A DNA stretch of 64,000 nt, taken from assembly GCA_047601665.1 (NCBI GenBank), contig JASGIT010000001.1, positions 1,922,001-1,986,000 on the forward strand, in the 5' to 3' direction. The stretch's first letter is position 1. Every line of letters starts with the position of its first letter. Of the stretch, positions 1 to 13,612 are shown piece after piece. The notes beneath the pieces were generated by a model that saw nothing but the letters and a program-made list of their open reading frames with translations, ran no database searches and was not told where the DNA came from. This DNA is from JASGIT01 sp047601665. Its GTDB lineage: Bacteria; Pseudomonadota; Gammaproteobacteria; Burkholderiales; Burkholderiaceae_C. A program made the translations under genes and the position numbers.

Positions 1-529
<529 letters not shown>

Positions 530-533
530 TTTT

Positions 534-1295
534 TCAGGCCACGGTGCATTGGACGCCTGCCTCTTGCAGCAGGGCCGGGAAGGGCGCGGGCGGCGGCGCG
601 TCGGTGAACAGGCGGTGGATCTGCGCCAGCGTGGCCAGCTCCACCATCGCGGGGCGGTTGAACTTGGTGTGGTCGGCGGCCAGCCAGACCTCGCGCGCGT
701 GGTCGATGATGGTCTGCGCCACCTTCACCTCGCGCAAGTCGTAGTCGCGCAGCGTGCCGTCGGGCTCGATGCCCGAGATGCCGATGAGCGCGATGTCCAC
801 GCGGAACTGGCGGATGAAGTCCACCGCCGTCTCGCCCACGATGCCGCGGTCGCGCGTGCGCACGGTGCCGCCCGCCACGATCACCTCGCACTCGGGGTTG
901 CTGCTCAGGATGGCGGCCACGTTCAGGTTGTTGGTCAGCACGCGCAGGCCCCGGTGGTGCGTGAGCGCGCGCGCGATGGCCTCGGTGGTGGTGCCGATGT
1001 TGAGGATCAGCGAGCAGTCGTTGGGCACCTGCGCCGCCACGGCGTGCGCGATGCGCGCCTTGCCCTCGGCGTTGAGCGTTTCGCGCTGCGTGTGGGCCAG
1101 GTTCTCCACGGTGGAGCTGGGCATCCGCACCCCGCCGTGAAAGCGCAGCAGCAGCCCCTGCTCGGCCAGCCGCTGCACGTCGCGGCGCACGGTCTGCAGC
1201 GTCACGCCCAGGGTGTCGGCGAGCTGCTCCACGGTGGCGGATTTGTGCTGCCGCACCTCGTCGAGCAGCGCCAGTTGGCGGGGGTTGGTGTTCAC
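534..1295 (-). CDS. glpR: DeoR-family glycerol-3-phosphate regulon repressor
   Basis: This 253-aa protein has the DeoR layout. An N-terminal winged helix-turn-helix (about residues 5-58, including VEQLADTLGVTLQTVRRDV and the RFHGG wing) is followed by a sugar-phosphate-sensing domain with the NIGTTTEAIA and GGTVRTRD motifs. The GTG at 1295 was chosen because it gives the usual VNxxPRQ-type start and a family-typical length; the frame stays open much further upstream but runs through the promoter region. It lies between glpK and the divergent glpS operon, so it is expected to repress both and to respond to glycerol-3-phosphate, as known for GlpR. Effector and sites are inferred. Confidence 0.9.
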   Translation of the reverse strand: MNTNPRQLALLDEVRQHKSATVEQLADTLGVTLQTVRRDVQRLAEQGLLLRFHGGVRMPSSTVENLAHTQRETLNAEGKARIAHAVAAQVPNDCSLILNIGTTTEAIARALTHHRGLRVLTNNLNVAAILSSNPECEVIVAGGTVRTRDRGIVGETAVDFIRQFRVDIALIGISGIEPDGTLRDYDLREVKVAQTIIDHAREVWLAADHTKFNRPAMVELATLAQIHRLFTDAPPPAPFPALLQEAGVQCTVA

Positions 1296-1312
1296 ACCCT
1301 GGACTGTAAAAG

Positions 1313-1387
1313 CGAACCGAAACGAAAATCTAAGGGTAAACCTGTATTCAATACAATCAAAAACGAACAAAAATGAAATAAAACGAA
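1313..1387. promoter_or_regulatory. glpR-glpS intergenic region with phased CGAA direct repeats (probable GlpR operators)
   Basis: Two clusters of the same short word occur between the divergent genes. Cluster 1 has CGAA at 1313, 1318 and 1323, a 5-bp period. Cluster 2 has AAACGAA, AAATGAA and AAACGAA at 1361, 1371 and 1381, exactly 10 bp apart and so on one face of the helix. A -10-like TACAAT is at 1352-1357, which places the start of glpS transcription inside cluster 2. DeoR-family repressors commonly bind TTCGTTT-type repeats, the reverse complement of these words, so they are read as operators. The binding itself is inferred. Confidence 0.6.
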
Positions 1388-1401
1388 TCGGAAGGGTTGT
1401 G

Positions 1402-2487
<1,086 letters not shown>

Positions 2488-2490
2488 ACC

Positions 2491-4446
<1,956 letters not shown>

Positions 4447-4454
<8 letters not shown>

Positions 4455-5259
4455 ACCCCGTTTCCAGAAACGCACGCTGTTCCTGATCGCCTACCTGGTC
4501 TTCGCCGTGCTGCCCATCTACTGGATGGTCAACATGAGCTTCAAGACCAACGAGGAGATCCTGTCGAGCTTCTCGCTCTGGCCCCAGCACTTCACCTGGG
4601 ACAACTACAAGACCATCTTCACCGACGAAAGCTGGTACTCGGGCTACATCAACAGCCTGATCTACGTGGCCATCAACATGGTGATCTCGCTCACCGTGGC
4701 GCTGCCTGCGGCCTATGCGTTCAGCCGCTACCAGTTCCTGGGCGACAAGCACGTGTTCTTCTGGCTGCTGACCAACCGCATGACGCCGCCCGCCGTGTTC
4801 CTGCTGCCGTTCTTCCAGCTGTACACCACCGTGGGGCTGATGGACACGCACATCGCCGTGGCGCTCGCGCACCTGCTGTTCAACGTGCCGCTGGCGGTGT
4901 GGATTCTGGAAGGCTTCATGAGCGGCATCCCGCGCGAGATCGACGAGACGGCGTACATCGACGGCTACAGCTTCCCGCGCTTCTTCCTGACCATCTTCCT
5001 GCCGCTCATCAAGGCGGGCGTGGGCGTGGCGGCGTTCTTCTGCTTCATGTTCAGCTGGGTGGAGCTGCTGCTGGCGCGCACGCTGACCAGCGTGAACGCC
5101 AAGCCCATCGTGGCGACCATGACGCGCACGGTGAGCGCCTCGGGCATGGACTGGGCCACGCTCGCGGCGGCGGGCGTGCTGACCATCGTGCCGGGCGCGA
5201 TCGTGATCTGGTTCGTGCGGCACTACATCGCGAAGGGGTTCGCGATGGGGAGGGTCTGA
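4447..5259 (+). CDS. glpQ: Glycerol ABC transporter permease GlpQ
   Basis: A 270-aa MalG-type permease with six predicted membrane spans. The EAA loop is near residues 160-185 (IDETAYIDGYS, then IFLPLIKAG). It starts inside the last codons of glpP and ends one base before glpU. It is the second half of the membrane channel. In this operon type GlpQ is a permease and is unrelated to the E. coli glycerophosphodiesterase of the same symbol. Confidence 0.9.
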
Positions 5260-5260
5260 T

Positions 5261-5569
5261 ATGTGGGAATGGATGGCCTGGACGACACCCGTGGCGGTGT
5301 TCTTCACCTGCATCGTGCTCATGCTCATCGGCATGACGGTGTGGGAAATCAAAAGCCCGACCACGCTGCGCAAGGGCTGGCTGCCCATGGCCACCACGCG
5401 CGGCGACCGGCTTTTCATCGGGCTGCTCACGGCGGCCTACATCAACCTCGCCTGGGTGGGCCTGGGCGCGAAGATGGCCGAATGGTTCTCGCTGGAGGCC
5501 GAGCCCTCGGTGTGGTTCAGCTTCGTGCTGTCCATGCTCGTGCTCGCGCTGGTGATGCGCAAGGGTTGA
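5261..5569 (+). CDS. glpU: Small membrane protein GlpU (DUF2160 family)
   Basis: A 102-aa hydrophobic protein with three probable membrane spans (about residues 8-30, 45-68 and 80-98) and a conserved charged stretch (KGWLPMATTRGDR) between the first two. DUF2160 proteins are found almost only inside glycerol ABC transporter operons, where they are called GlpU. The biochemical role is not established. It starts 1 bp after glpQ, so it is fully embedded in the transporter transcript and probably belongs to the membrane complex. Confidence 0.85.
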   Translation: MWEWMAWTTPVAVFFTCIVLMLIGMTVWEIKSPTTLRKGWLPMATTRGDRLFIGLLTAAYINLAWVGLGAKMAEWFSLEAEPSVWFSFVLSMLVLALVMRKG

Positions 5570-5574
5570 GCATC

Positions 5575-5625
5575 AAAAGCGGCTCCAGCGCAGATGCAGC
5601 AAGCGCTGGCAGCTATCAAATTCAA
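5575..5625. repeat. Intergenic palindromic repeat copy, between glpU and glpV
   Basis: Degenerate copy of the dispersed palindrome: a left arm around CTCCAGCGC (5584-5592) and a well-conserved right arm GCGCTGGCAGCTATCAAA (5603-5620). It lies inside the glycerol operon, where its hairpin may affect processing or stability of the message between the membrane genes and the abundant binding protein. Confidence 0.8.
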
Positions 5626-5704
5626 AGCATTCATGGCGCCTGCCCGATCCTCCCCCGAGGCCGGCGTCCCGAGACAACGGGGAGTCCTATTCAAGGAGAC
5701 AGCA

Positions 5705-7438
<1,734 letters not shown>

Positions 7439-7441
7439 GCG

Positions 7442-7560
7442 ACACCCCCCTGAGGCGCTGCGCGCCTTCCCCCTGCTCTCGCTGCGCGGGCAGGGGGGCG
7501 ACGCCTTCGCTGCGGGGCGGCCCTTGCTTGGCGTCCGCTGGCATGGGCCGCGCCAGTTCC
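7442..7560. repeat. Long intergenic repeat, copy A (glpV-glpD gap)
   Basis: About 110-120 bp, sharing with two other places in this window (40845-40975 and 59993-60110) the same order of blocks: a CACCCCCCT-like start, a C-run/G-run stem, the invariant core CTGCGGGGCGGCCCTTGCT (here 7510-7528), then a GTCCGCTGGC/GGGCCGCGCC-like end. It fills the gap between glpV and glpD. No open frame or transposase is associated. Confidence 0.8.
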
Positions 7561-7583
7561 CGCGCTGCATCACCTGACATGAC

Positions 7584-9167
7584 ATGACCACAGACTCCCC
7601 CGCACCCGCCCCGCGTGCCGCGCTGCTCGCCCGCCTGTCCGAACCCGTGACCTACGACCTCGCCGTGATCGGCGGCGGCGCCACGGGCCTGGGCGTGGCG
7701 CTGGACGCGGCGGCGCGCGGCTTCCGCGTGGTGCTGGTGGAGTCGCACGATTTCGCCAAGGGCACCTCGTCGCGCGCCACCAAGCTGGTGCACGGCGGCG
7801 TGCGCTACCTCGCCCAGGGCAACATCGCGCTGGTGCGCGAAGCGCTGCACGAGCGCACCACGCTGCTGCGCAACGCGCCGCACCTGGCGCAGCCGCTGGC
7901 CTTCGTGATGCCCGCGTACCGCTGCTGGGAAACGCCGTTCTACGGCCTCGGCCTCAAGGCCTACGACGCGCTCGCGGGCGCGGCGGGCCTGGGCGCCACC
8001 GAATTCCTGAGCCGCACGCGCACGCTGCAGTACCTGCCCACGGCGCGGGCCGAAGGGCTCAAGGGCGGCGTCAAATACTGGGACGGCCAGTTCGACGACG
8101 CGCGCCTGGCCCTGGCCCTGGCGCGCACCGCCGCCGCGCACGGCGCCTTGCTCGTCAACCACTGCCCCGCGCGCGAACTGCTGCACGAAGGCGGCAAGGT
8201 CGCGGGCCTGGTGTGCGAAGACGCCGAAACCGGCCGGCGCTACCCCCTCCACGCCCGCGCCGTGGTCAACGCCACCGGCGTATGGGTGGACGAACTGCGC
8301 GCCCAGGACGGCGCGGCCACCGGGCACGACGCCCGCCCCATCGTCGCCCCCAGCCAGGGCGTGCACATCGTGGTGGACCGCGACTTCCTGCCCACCGACC
8401 ACGCCCTGCTCGTGCCCAAGACGCAGGACGGCCGCGTGCTCTTCGCCGTGCCGTGGCTGGGCAAGCTCATCCTGGGCACCACCGACACCCCGCGCCAGGA
8501 CGTGGTGCGTGAACCCCGCGCCCTGCGCGAAGAGGTCGCCTTCATCCTGGGCGAATCCGCGCGCTACCTGCGCCGCGCGCCGGGCGTGGCCGACGTGCGC
8601 AGCATCTGGGTCGGCCTGCGCCCCCTGGTCAAGCCCGACCACGCCAGCGGCGGCACCAAGACCATCAGCCGCGAGCACACCGTGCTGGTCAGCGCCAGCG
8701 GGCTGGTCACCGTCACGGGCGGCAAATGGACGACCTACCGGGCCATGGCCGAAGACGTGCTGAACCACTGCGCCAACGCGGGCCTGCTGCCCCAGCGCCC
8801 CAGCGCCACCCAGCACCTGCCCCTGGTCGGCGCGCCTGGCTGCAAGGTGCGGCGCGGCATCAACGCCACGCCGGGCCCGCACTCCTACGGCAGCGAGGCC
8901 GGCGCCGTGCGGGCCCTGCCGGGCGCGGAGGCCTGGCTGGCCGAGGGCCTGTCCGAAGCCATGGTGCGCTTCGCGGCCCGCCACGAATACGCCCGCACCG
9001 TGGAAGACATGCTCGCGCGCCGCAGCCGCCTGCTGTTCCTCGACGCGCGCCAGGCCGCCGCCGTGGCCCCGCGCGTGGCGGCCATCCTGCAGGAAGAACT
9101 GGGGTGCGAGGTCGCGCTCCAGGAATTCCTGGCGCTGGCGGAGCAGTACCAGCAGGTGCCCGTCTGA
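7584..9167 (+). CDS. glpD: Aerobic glycerol-3-phosphate dehydrogenase
   Basis: A 527-aa FAD-dependent membrane-associated enzyme. It oxidises glycerol-3-phosphate to dihydroxyacetone phosphate and passes electrons to quinone. The dinucleotide fold GGGATG is at residues 30-35, followed by the GlpD signature with SSRATKLVHGGVRYL. The C-terminal DAO_C region ends near EFLALAEQYQQ. The length is typical. Last gene of the locus, downstream of glpV and a long repeat; no good Shine-Dalgarno is visible before the ATG at 7584, so the start rests on homology. With GlpK it completes entry of glycerol into lower glycolysis. Confidence 0.95.
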   Translation: MTTDSPAPAPRAALLARLSEPVTYDLAVIGGGATGLGVALDAAARGFRVVLVESHDFAKGTSSRATKLVHGGVRYLAQGNIALVREALHERTTLLRNAPHLAQPLAFVMPAYRCWETPFYGLGLKAYDALAGAAGLGATEFLSRTRTLQYLPTARAEGLKGGVKYWDGQFDDARLALALARTAAAHGALLVNHCPARELLHEGGKVAGLVCEDAETGRRYPLHARAVVNATGVWVDELRAQDGAATGHDARPIVAPSQGVHIVVDRDFLPTDHALLVPKTQDGRVLFAVPWLGKLILGTTDTPRQDVVREPRALREEVAFILGESARYLRRAPGVADVRSIWVGLRPLVKPDHASGGTKTISREHTVLVSASGLVTVTGGKWTTYRAMAEDVLNHCANAGLLPQRPSATQHLPLVGAPGCKVRRGINATPGPHSYGSEAGAVRALPGAEAWLAEGLSEAMVRFAARHEYARTVEDMLARRSRLLFLDARQAAAVAPRVAAILQEELGCEVALQEFLALAEQYQQVPV

Positions 9168-9177
9168 TGGCCTGATT

Positions 9178-9222
9178 GCTATTAATAAAGTAGCTTCCAG
9201 CGCTTGTCCAGCAAGCGCTGCA
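9178..9222. repeat. Palindromic repeat between glpD and the convergent MFS gene
   Basis: Arms AGCGCTTG (9199-9206) and CAAGCGCT (9212-9219) flank a 5-base loop, with the family border sequences GCTATTAA and TAGCTTCC to the left. It lies between two convergent genes, where a hairpin could act as a bidirectional terminator; there is no long T-run. Confidence 0.8.
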
Positions 9223-9240
9223 GGCCAAAAAGACTGAAAA

Positions 9241-10671
9241 TCAATGCGGCGCGGCCAGCGCGGCGGCCCCGCCCTTCACATCCGCGCGCAGCAGCCACCC
9301 GCCGAGCACGGCGGCCACCAGCGCAAACGCCGCACCCGCGCCAAAGGCCGCCTGGTAGCCGCCCAGCAGCGCGGCGGCACCCTCGGCGCCGCTGGCCGCC
9401 AGCGCGCCAGTCCGCGCGGATGCCAGGCTGGCCAGCACCGCCAGCCCCAGCGCCCCGCCCAGCATGAAGGCCGTGTTGACCAGCCCCGAGGCCAGCCCCG
9501 CGTCCTCGGGCGGCACGTCGTGCATGGCTGCCATCAGCATGGGGTTGAACGCAATGCCCGCGCCCAGGCCCAGCAGCAACATGCCGGGGAACACGTCAAG
9601 CCAGAACCCGCCCGCCAGCGGCGCGCGCGCGAACAGCAGCAGGCCCGCCGCCGCCAGCACCAGCCCCACGCCCAGCGGCGCGCGGATGCCAAAGCGCATC
9701 ACCAGCCGGGCCGACCAGCCCAGCGACAGCGCGGCCATCACCAGGTTGGCGGGCAAAAACGCCAGCCCCACCTGCATGGGTGTGTAGCGCAGCACCTGCT
9801 GCAAATACAGCGCCGCCATGAAGAACCACGCGAACATGCCCGCCGACCACAGCACGGCACAGACGTTCGACACGCTGATATTGCGCAGCCTGAACAGCCC
9901 CAGCGGCACCAGCGGGTGCCGCGAGCGCGCCTCGACCGCCAGGAACAGCGCCATCAGCGCCACCGCCGCCCCCAGGGTGCCCAGCGTCTGCACCGAGCCC
10001 CAGCCCGCCTCGTTGCCGCCCACCACGCCGTAGACGGCCAGCATCAGCGACAAGGTCACGCTCACCGCGCCCGCCACGTCCAGCTTCTGCCCCTCTACCC
10101 CCGCCGCGCGCGGCAGCAGCCGGCTGCTGGCCGCGTACACCGCCACGCCGATCGGCAGGTTGACCAGAAAAATCCAATGCCAGCCCACGCTGGTCAGCAG
10201 CCCGCCCAGCAACACGCCCAGGCTGCCGCCGCCCGCGCAGACAAAGCCGTACACGCCCATCGCGCGGGCGCGCTCGCCGGTCTCGGGGAACAGGTTCATG
10301 ATGAGCGACAGCGCCACCGCCGACACCACCGCCCCGCCCAGCCCCTGCACCGCGCGCGCGGCCACCAGCAGCGCCTGCGTCTGCGCCAGCCCGCAGGCCA
10401 GCGACGCCAGCGTGAAAAACGCCAGCCCCCCGAGGAACGTGCGCCGGTGCCCGTACAAGTCGCCCAGCCGCCCGCCCAGCAGCAGAAAGCCACCAAAGGT
10501 GAGCATGTAGGCATTCACCACCCACACCAGCGCGGTCTCGGTAAACCCCAGGTCGGCACGGATGGAGGGCAGGGCGACGTTCACGATGGTGCTGTCCAGC
10601 ACGATCATCAACTCGCCCAGGCACAGCACGACCAGCGCCAGCCAGCGGCGGTCGGGGCGGGTGGCGGTCAT
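9241..10671 (-). CDS. MFS drug/solute exporter, DHA2 (EmrB/QacA) type
   Basis: A 476-aa membrane protein with about 14 hydrophobic segments. The 14-span drug:H+ antiporter motif is near the N-terminus (LDSTIVNVALPSI, about residues 24-36), and the loop motif GGRLGDLYGHRR follows span 2. The start ATG at 10671 overlaps the stop of the upstream VOC gene (ATGA), which fixes the start and indicates co-translation; the frame stays open further upstream in another gene. The last gene of a four-gene leftward unit that faces a TetR regulator, a common layout for inducible efflux. The substrate cannot be told from sequence. Confidence 0.88.
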   Translation of the reverse strand: MTATRPDRRWLALVVLCLGELMIVLDSTIVNVALPSIRADLGFTETALVWVVNAYMLTFGGFLLLGGRLGDLYGHRRTFLGGLAFFTLASLACGLAQTQALLVAARAVQGLGGAVVSAVALSLIMNLFPETGERARAMGVYGFVCAGGGSLGVLLGGLLTSVGWHWIFLVNLPIGVAVYAASSRLLPRAAGVEGQKLDVAGAVSVTLSLMLAVYGVVGGNEAGWGSVQTLGTLGAAVALMALFLAVEARSRHPLVPLGLFRLRNISVSNVCAVLWSAGMFAWFFMAALYLQQVLRYTPMQVGLAFLPANLVMAALSLGWSARLVMRFGIRAPLGVGLVLAAAGLLLFARAPLAGGFWLDVFPGMLLLGLGAGIAFNPMLMAAMHDVPPEDAGLASGLVNTAFMLGGALGLAVLASLASARTGALAASGAEGAAALLGGYQAAFGAGAAFALVAAVLGGWLLRADVKGGAAALAAPH

Positions 10672-11120
10672 GCCCTGACGTTCACCATCCACGGCGTGCC
10701 GAAGCGGTCGGTCACCATGCCGAAACCTTCCGACCAGAAGGTCTTGGCGTAGGGCATGGTCACCGCGCCGCCCTCGGCCAAGGCATCGAACACGCGCTGT
10801 CCCTCGGCGGCGGTGTCCACGCCGATCGACACCCACAGCCCCTGCGGCTTGCGGTAGCCGCCGCCACACGCCTCGGGGTCCTGCCCCGGCATGGCGGGCA
10901 TGGTGTCGGACGCCATCAGCGACTGCTCGCCCACCTGCAGGTGCACGTGCATCACACGGCTCCTGGCCGCCTCGGGCAGCGGCGGCATTCCCGGCTGGGG
11001 CGGCATCTCGCCGAACGTGCCCTGGTACACGATGGTGCCGCCGAACAGCTTGGCGTAAAACGCAAACGCTTCGGCGCAGGTGCCGTCGAAGTTCAGGTAG
11101 GGGGTGAATTGGGTGGGCAT
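10668..11120 (-). CDS. PhnB-like VOC (glyoxalase-fold) protein
   Basis: A 150-aa protein with the PhnB/DUF1338-like VOC pattern: TPYLNFDGTCAEAFAFYAKLFGG at the start, an internal MHVHLQVG strand, and FWSEGFGMVTDRFGTPWMVN at the end. Such proteins form paired beta-alpha-beta modules that often bind a metal. Their substrates are mostly unknown, and the annotation as a ubiquinone methyltransferase sometimes given to them is not supported. Co-translated with the MFS gene downstream. Confidence 0.85.
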   Translation of the reverse strand: MPTQFTPYLNFDGTCAEAFAFYAKLFGGTIVYQGTFGEMPPQPGMPPLPEAARSRVMHVHLQVGEQSLMASDTMPAMPGQDPEACGGGYRKPQGLWVSIGVDTAAEGQRVFDALAEGGAVTMPYAKTFWSEGFGMVTDRFGTPWMVNVRA

Positions 11121-11147
11121 GGCGGGTCTCCGGGTGGTTGAAGGAAT

Positions 11148-11777
11148 TCAGGCGCGCACATAGCGCAGGTGCGTGGCGGCCGGGTCGGCCAGCACCTTGT
11201 CGATGCGGAACCGCGGGCCGGGCTCGCGCAGGTTCTCGAAGAGCCGCCGCCCGCTGCCGAACAGCACGGGCGCCAGGGCGATTTCGAGTTCATCCACGGC
11301 ATCCAGGTTCAGGTACTGCTGAATCACGTCCGCGCCGCCCGCGATGCGCACATCCCGGCTGCCGGCGGACTGCCTGGCCAGCTCCAGGGCGCGCTCCGGC
11401 CCGTCGTTGACGAAGTAAAAGGTCGTCCCGCCGGGGCGCACCCAGGGGTCGCGCTGCTCGTTGGTCAGCACGTAGACCGGCGTGTGGAACGGCGCCTCTT
11501 CCGGCCAGGCGGCCTCGCCCTGGTCGAACATCCGCTTGCCCATGATGTTGGCGCCGATGCGCTCCACGGTGCTGCGCACCCAGTCGTTGACCGGGCCGGT
11601 CTCTCCCCCCGGCCCGAACCCGTGGTTCTCGCGGAAATACTGCTGATTGAGGAGCCAGCCCATCAGCGCCCCCCATTTGGCGCCCCAGTTCTTGTAGCCG
11701 GGGTTCTTCATGGTCATGCCTTCCGGCGCCATGTAGCCATCGAGGCTCAGCCCTATGTTGACGAATACCTTGCCCAT
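11148..11777 (-). CDS. RibD C-terminal/dihydrofolate reductase-fold protein
   Basis: A 209-aa protein of the RibD_C (DHFR-like) family. It begins KVFVNIGLSLDGYMAPEG, the typical first strand and substrate loop, has MGKRMFDQGEAAW in the middle, and the NADPH-binding IAGGADVIQQYLNLDAVDELEIAL segment near residues 150-175. Stand-alone members are reductases of unknown substrate and are not core folate or riboflavin enzymes. It is located between two PhnB-type genes, all on one strand, suggesting a shared transcript with them and the exporter. Confidence 0.82.
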   Translation of the reverse strand: MGKVFVNIGLSLDGYMAPEGMTMKNPGYKNWGAKWGALMGWLLNQQYFRENHGFGPGGETGPVNDWVRSTVERIGANIMGKRMFDQGEAAWPEEAPFHTPVYVLTNEQRDPWVRPGGTTFYFVNDGPERALELARQSAGSRDVRIAGGADVIQQYLNLDAVDELEIALAPVLFGSGRRLFENLREPGPRFRIDKVLADPAATHLRYVRA

Positions 11778-11786
11778 GGTGCTTCC

Positions 11787-12287
11787 TCAGCGCCCATCGA
11801 AGGCGCGCTGCAGCGCCGCGATGTCGAGCTTCTTCATGGTCATCATCAGCGCCATGGCGCGGCCTGAAGCCGCCGCGTCGCCGGACGCCATCAGCTGGCC
11901 CCAGCCGCGCGGCACGACCTGCCACGACACACCGAAGCGGTCCTTCAGCCAGCCGCACTGCTGCGCCGCCGGGTCGCCGCCTTCGCCCAGGCGGCTCCAG
12001 TAGTGGTCGATCTCGGCCTGCGTGTCGCAATTCACCATCAACGAAATGGCCGGGTTGATCTGGAACACCGGCCCGCCGTTGAGCGCGAGGAAGGGCTGGC
12101 CCGCCAGCGTGAAGGCCACGGTCATCACCGAGCCGGGCGCCTGCCGGTGGTGCTCGCGCCCGGCCTCGCCGTAATGCGCGATCTGGCCGATGGCCGAATC
12201 GGGAAAGATGCCGGTGTAGCAGCGCGCGGCGTCTTCCGCCTGGGTGTCGAACCACAGGCAGGGCTGGATGCGGGTGACCGAGGCCAT
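11787..12287 (-). CDS. PhnB-like VOC protein, second copy
   Basis: A 166-aa VOC-fold protein with IQPCLWFDTQAEDAARCYTGIFPDS at the N-terminus and the C-terminal DRFGVSWQVVPRGW motif. It is related to but clearly different from the protein at 10668-11120. A good AAAGGAG Shine-Dalgarno lies just upstream of the ATG at 12287. First gene of the leftward unit, reading away from the TetR gene; the shared promoter region carries a perfect inverted repeat, so it is probably the target of that repressor. The substrate is unknown. Confidence 0.85.
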   Translation of the reverse strand: MASVTRIQPCLWFDTQAEDAARCYTGIFPDSAIGQIAHYGEAGREHHRQAPGSVMTVAFTLAGQPFLALNGGPVFQINPAISLMVNCDTQAEIDHYWSRLGEGGDPAAQQCGWLKDRFGVSWQVVPRGWGQLMASGDAAASGRAMALMMTMKKLDIAALQRAFDGR

Positions 12288-12316
12288 GGGAACTCCTTTC
12301 CTGGAAAAACCCGCCC

Positions 12317-12367
12317 ATGTGGACGGCGTTCACTTATCCTAGGCCATAAAATGGACACTGTCCACAT
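12317..12367. promoter_or_regulatory. Divergent VOC/TetR promoter with nested inverted repeats
   Basis: A perfect inner palindrome TGGACACTGTCCA lies at 12352-12364. An outer pair ATGTGGAC (12317-12324) and GTCCACAT (12360-12367) shares its right arm. The location between the divergent TetR and VOC genes suggests the operator for the TetR protein, with two overlapping sites. Confidence 0.6.
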
Positions 12368-12395
12368 AAAGGCGCTGGCGAGGTTGTGAGAATTC

Positions 12396-13055
12396 GTGGC
12401 CCCCGCCCCTGACCCCATGGCAGCACCCAAGGAACGCAACACCTACCACCACGGCGACCTGCGCCAGGCCCTGATCCAGGCCGGGCTCGATCTCGCGCGC
12501 GAAGGCGGCCCGCAGGCCATCGTGCTGCGCGAGGCCACGCGCCGCGCGGGCGTGGCGCCCAACGCCGCCTACCGCCATTTCGCCAGCCGCGAGGCGCTGT
12601 TCGCCGCCGTGCGCGCCGCCGCCCTGGGCGCGCTGGCGCAGGCCATCGAGGACGAGATGGCAACGGCCCGCCTGCTGCGGGAGGCCCCGGCGCGCGCCCG
12701 TGCGCTGCTTTCCGCCGTGGGGCGCGGCTACCTGGGCTTCGCGTGGCGCGAAACCGGCTGGTTCCGCACGGCCTTCGCCTCGGGCGAGCACGACGTGGCG
12801 GTGCCGTCCGACCCCGTCCGGACCGCCGCCATGGGCCTCAACCCCTACGAGTTGCTGGGCTACGCGCTGGACGCTATGTGCGACGCAGGCGTGCTCGCGC
12901 CCGAGCGCCGCCCCGGCGCGGAATTCCTCGCCTGGTCGTCCGTGCACGGCATGGCGCTGCTCTCCATCGACGGCCCCCTGCGCCATGCCCCCGTCCCGGC
13001 GCGCGAGGCGCTGGCGGCGCGGCTGTTGGAAATGGTGGAAAAAGGTCTTCAGTAG
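12396..13055 (+). CDS. TetR/AcrR-family transcriptional regulator
   Basis: A 219-aa regulator. The N-terminal helix-turn-helix (about residues 17-65, with YHHGDLRQALIQAGLDL and AGVAPNAAYRHFASREALFAAV) is of the TetR type with the YHHG start. The C-terminal ligand domain resembles the TetR_C_13/WHG subgroup. The GTG at 12396 gives the longest form; the ATG at 12417 is an equally good start. It probably controls the divergent VOC-reductase-VOC-exporter unit and itself. Its stop codon is only 3 bp from the -35 box of the ribosomal operon that follows. Confidence 0.88.
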   Translation: MAPAPDPMAAPKERNTYHHGDLRQALIQAGLDLAREGGPQAIVLREATRRAGVAPNAAYRHFASREALFAAVRAAALGALAQAIEDEMATARLLREAPARARALLSAVGRGYLGFAWRETGWFRTAFASGEHDVAVPSDPVRTAAMGLNPYELLGYALDAMCDAGVLAPERRPGAEFLAWSSVHGMALLSIDGPLRHAPVPAREALAARLLEMVEKGLQ

Positions 13056-13058
13056 CGC

Positions 13059-13087
13059 TTGACCTGCCCGAAAAGTTCTGCAACAAT
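13059..13087 (+). promoter_or_regulatory. Promoter of the spc ribosomal operon
   Basis: TTGACC at 13059-13064 and AACAAT at 13082-13087 are separated by exactly 17 bp, close to the sigma-70 consensus. The predicted start near 13094 leaves a leader of about 138 nt before rplN. The -35 box begins 3 bp after the stop of the TetR gene. The leader has a tandem CTGGCAG at 13190-13210. Confidence 0.7.
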
Positions 13088-13231
13088 GGCGGGCTTCGCG
13101 TTTGAAAGGCTCTCTTTTGGGCGCGGGTTTCTGCCCAACGGGCGCGCAGCGAAATGGTTCGCGGCGCGGACCACGGGCCCAAGACTGACTGGCAGCCGCA
13201 CTGGCTGGCAGTACAAGTTGGGAATATTGAA

Positions 13232-13600
13232 ATGATCCAGACTGAATCTCGACTAGAGGTTGCCGACAACACCGGTGCCAAGTCCGTCCTGTGCATCAAG
13301 GTGCTGGGCGGCTCCAAGCGCCGTTACGCCAGTGTCGGCGACATCATCAAGGTGAGCGTGAAAGAAGCCGCACCGCGTGGCCGCGTCAAGAAGGGCGAGG
13401 TCTACAGCGCTGTGGTGGTGCGTACCGCCAAGGGCATCCGCCGCGGCGACGGCTCGCTCGTCAAATTCGATGGCAACGCAGCCGTGTTGCTCAACGCAAA
13501 GCTGGAGCCCATCGGCACCCGCATCTTCGGCCCCGTGACGCGCGAACTGCGTACCGAGCGCTTCATGAAGATCGTGTCCCTGGCTCCCGAAGTTCTCTAA
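13232..13600 (+). CDS. rplN: 50S ribosomal protein L14
   Basis: A 122-aa large-subunit protein, the standard length, starting MIQTESRLEVADNTGAK. It contacts 16S rRNA helix 14 at the subunit interface. The ATG at 13232 is chosen over an upstream in-frame GTG because it gives the invariant N-terminus. First gene of the spc operon here; rpsQ and rpmC, which precede rplN in many bacteria, are not upstream. Confidence 0.98.
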   Translation: MIQTESRLEVADNTGAKSVLCIKVLGGSKRRYASVGDIIKVSVKEAAPRGRVKKGEVYSAVVVRTAKGIRRGDGSLVKFDGNAAVLLNAKLEPIGTRIFGPVTRELRTERFMKIVSLAPEVL

Positions 13601-13612
13601 AAGGACGGCACC

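Noticed and set aside
13190..13215. Tandem CTGGCAG in the rplN leader as a protein-binding site
   Set aside because: Only two imperfect copies, with no fold that matches the known S8 site; too weak to call.
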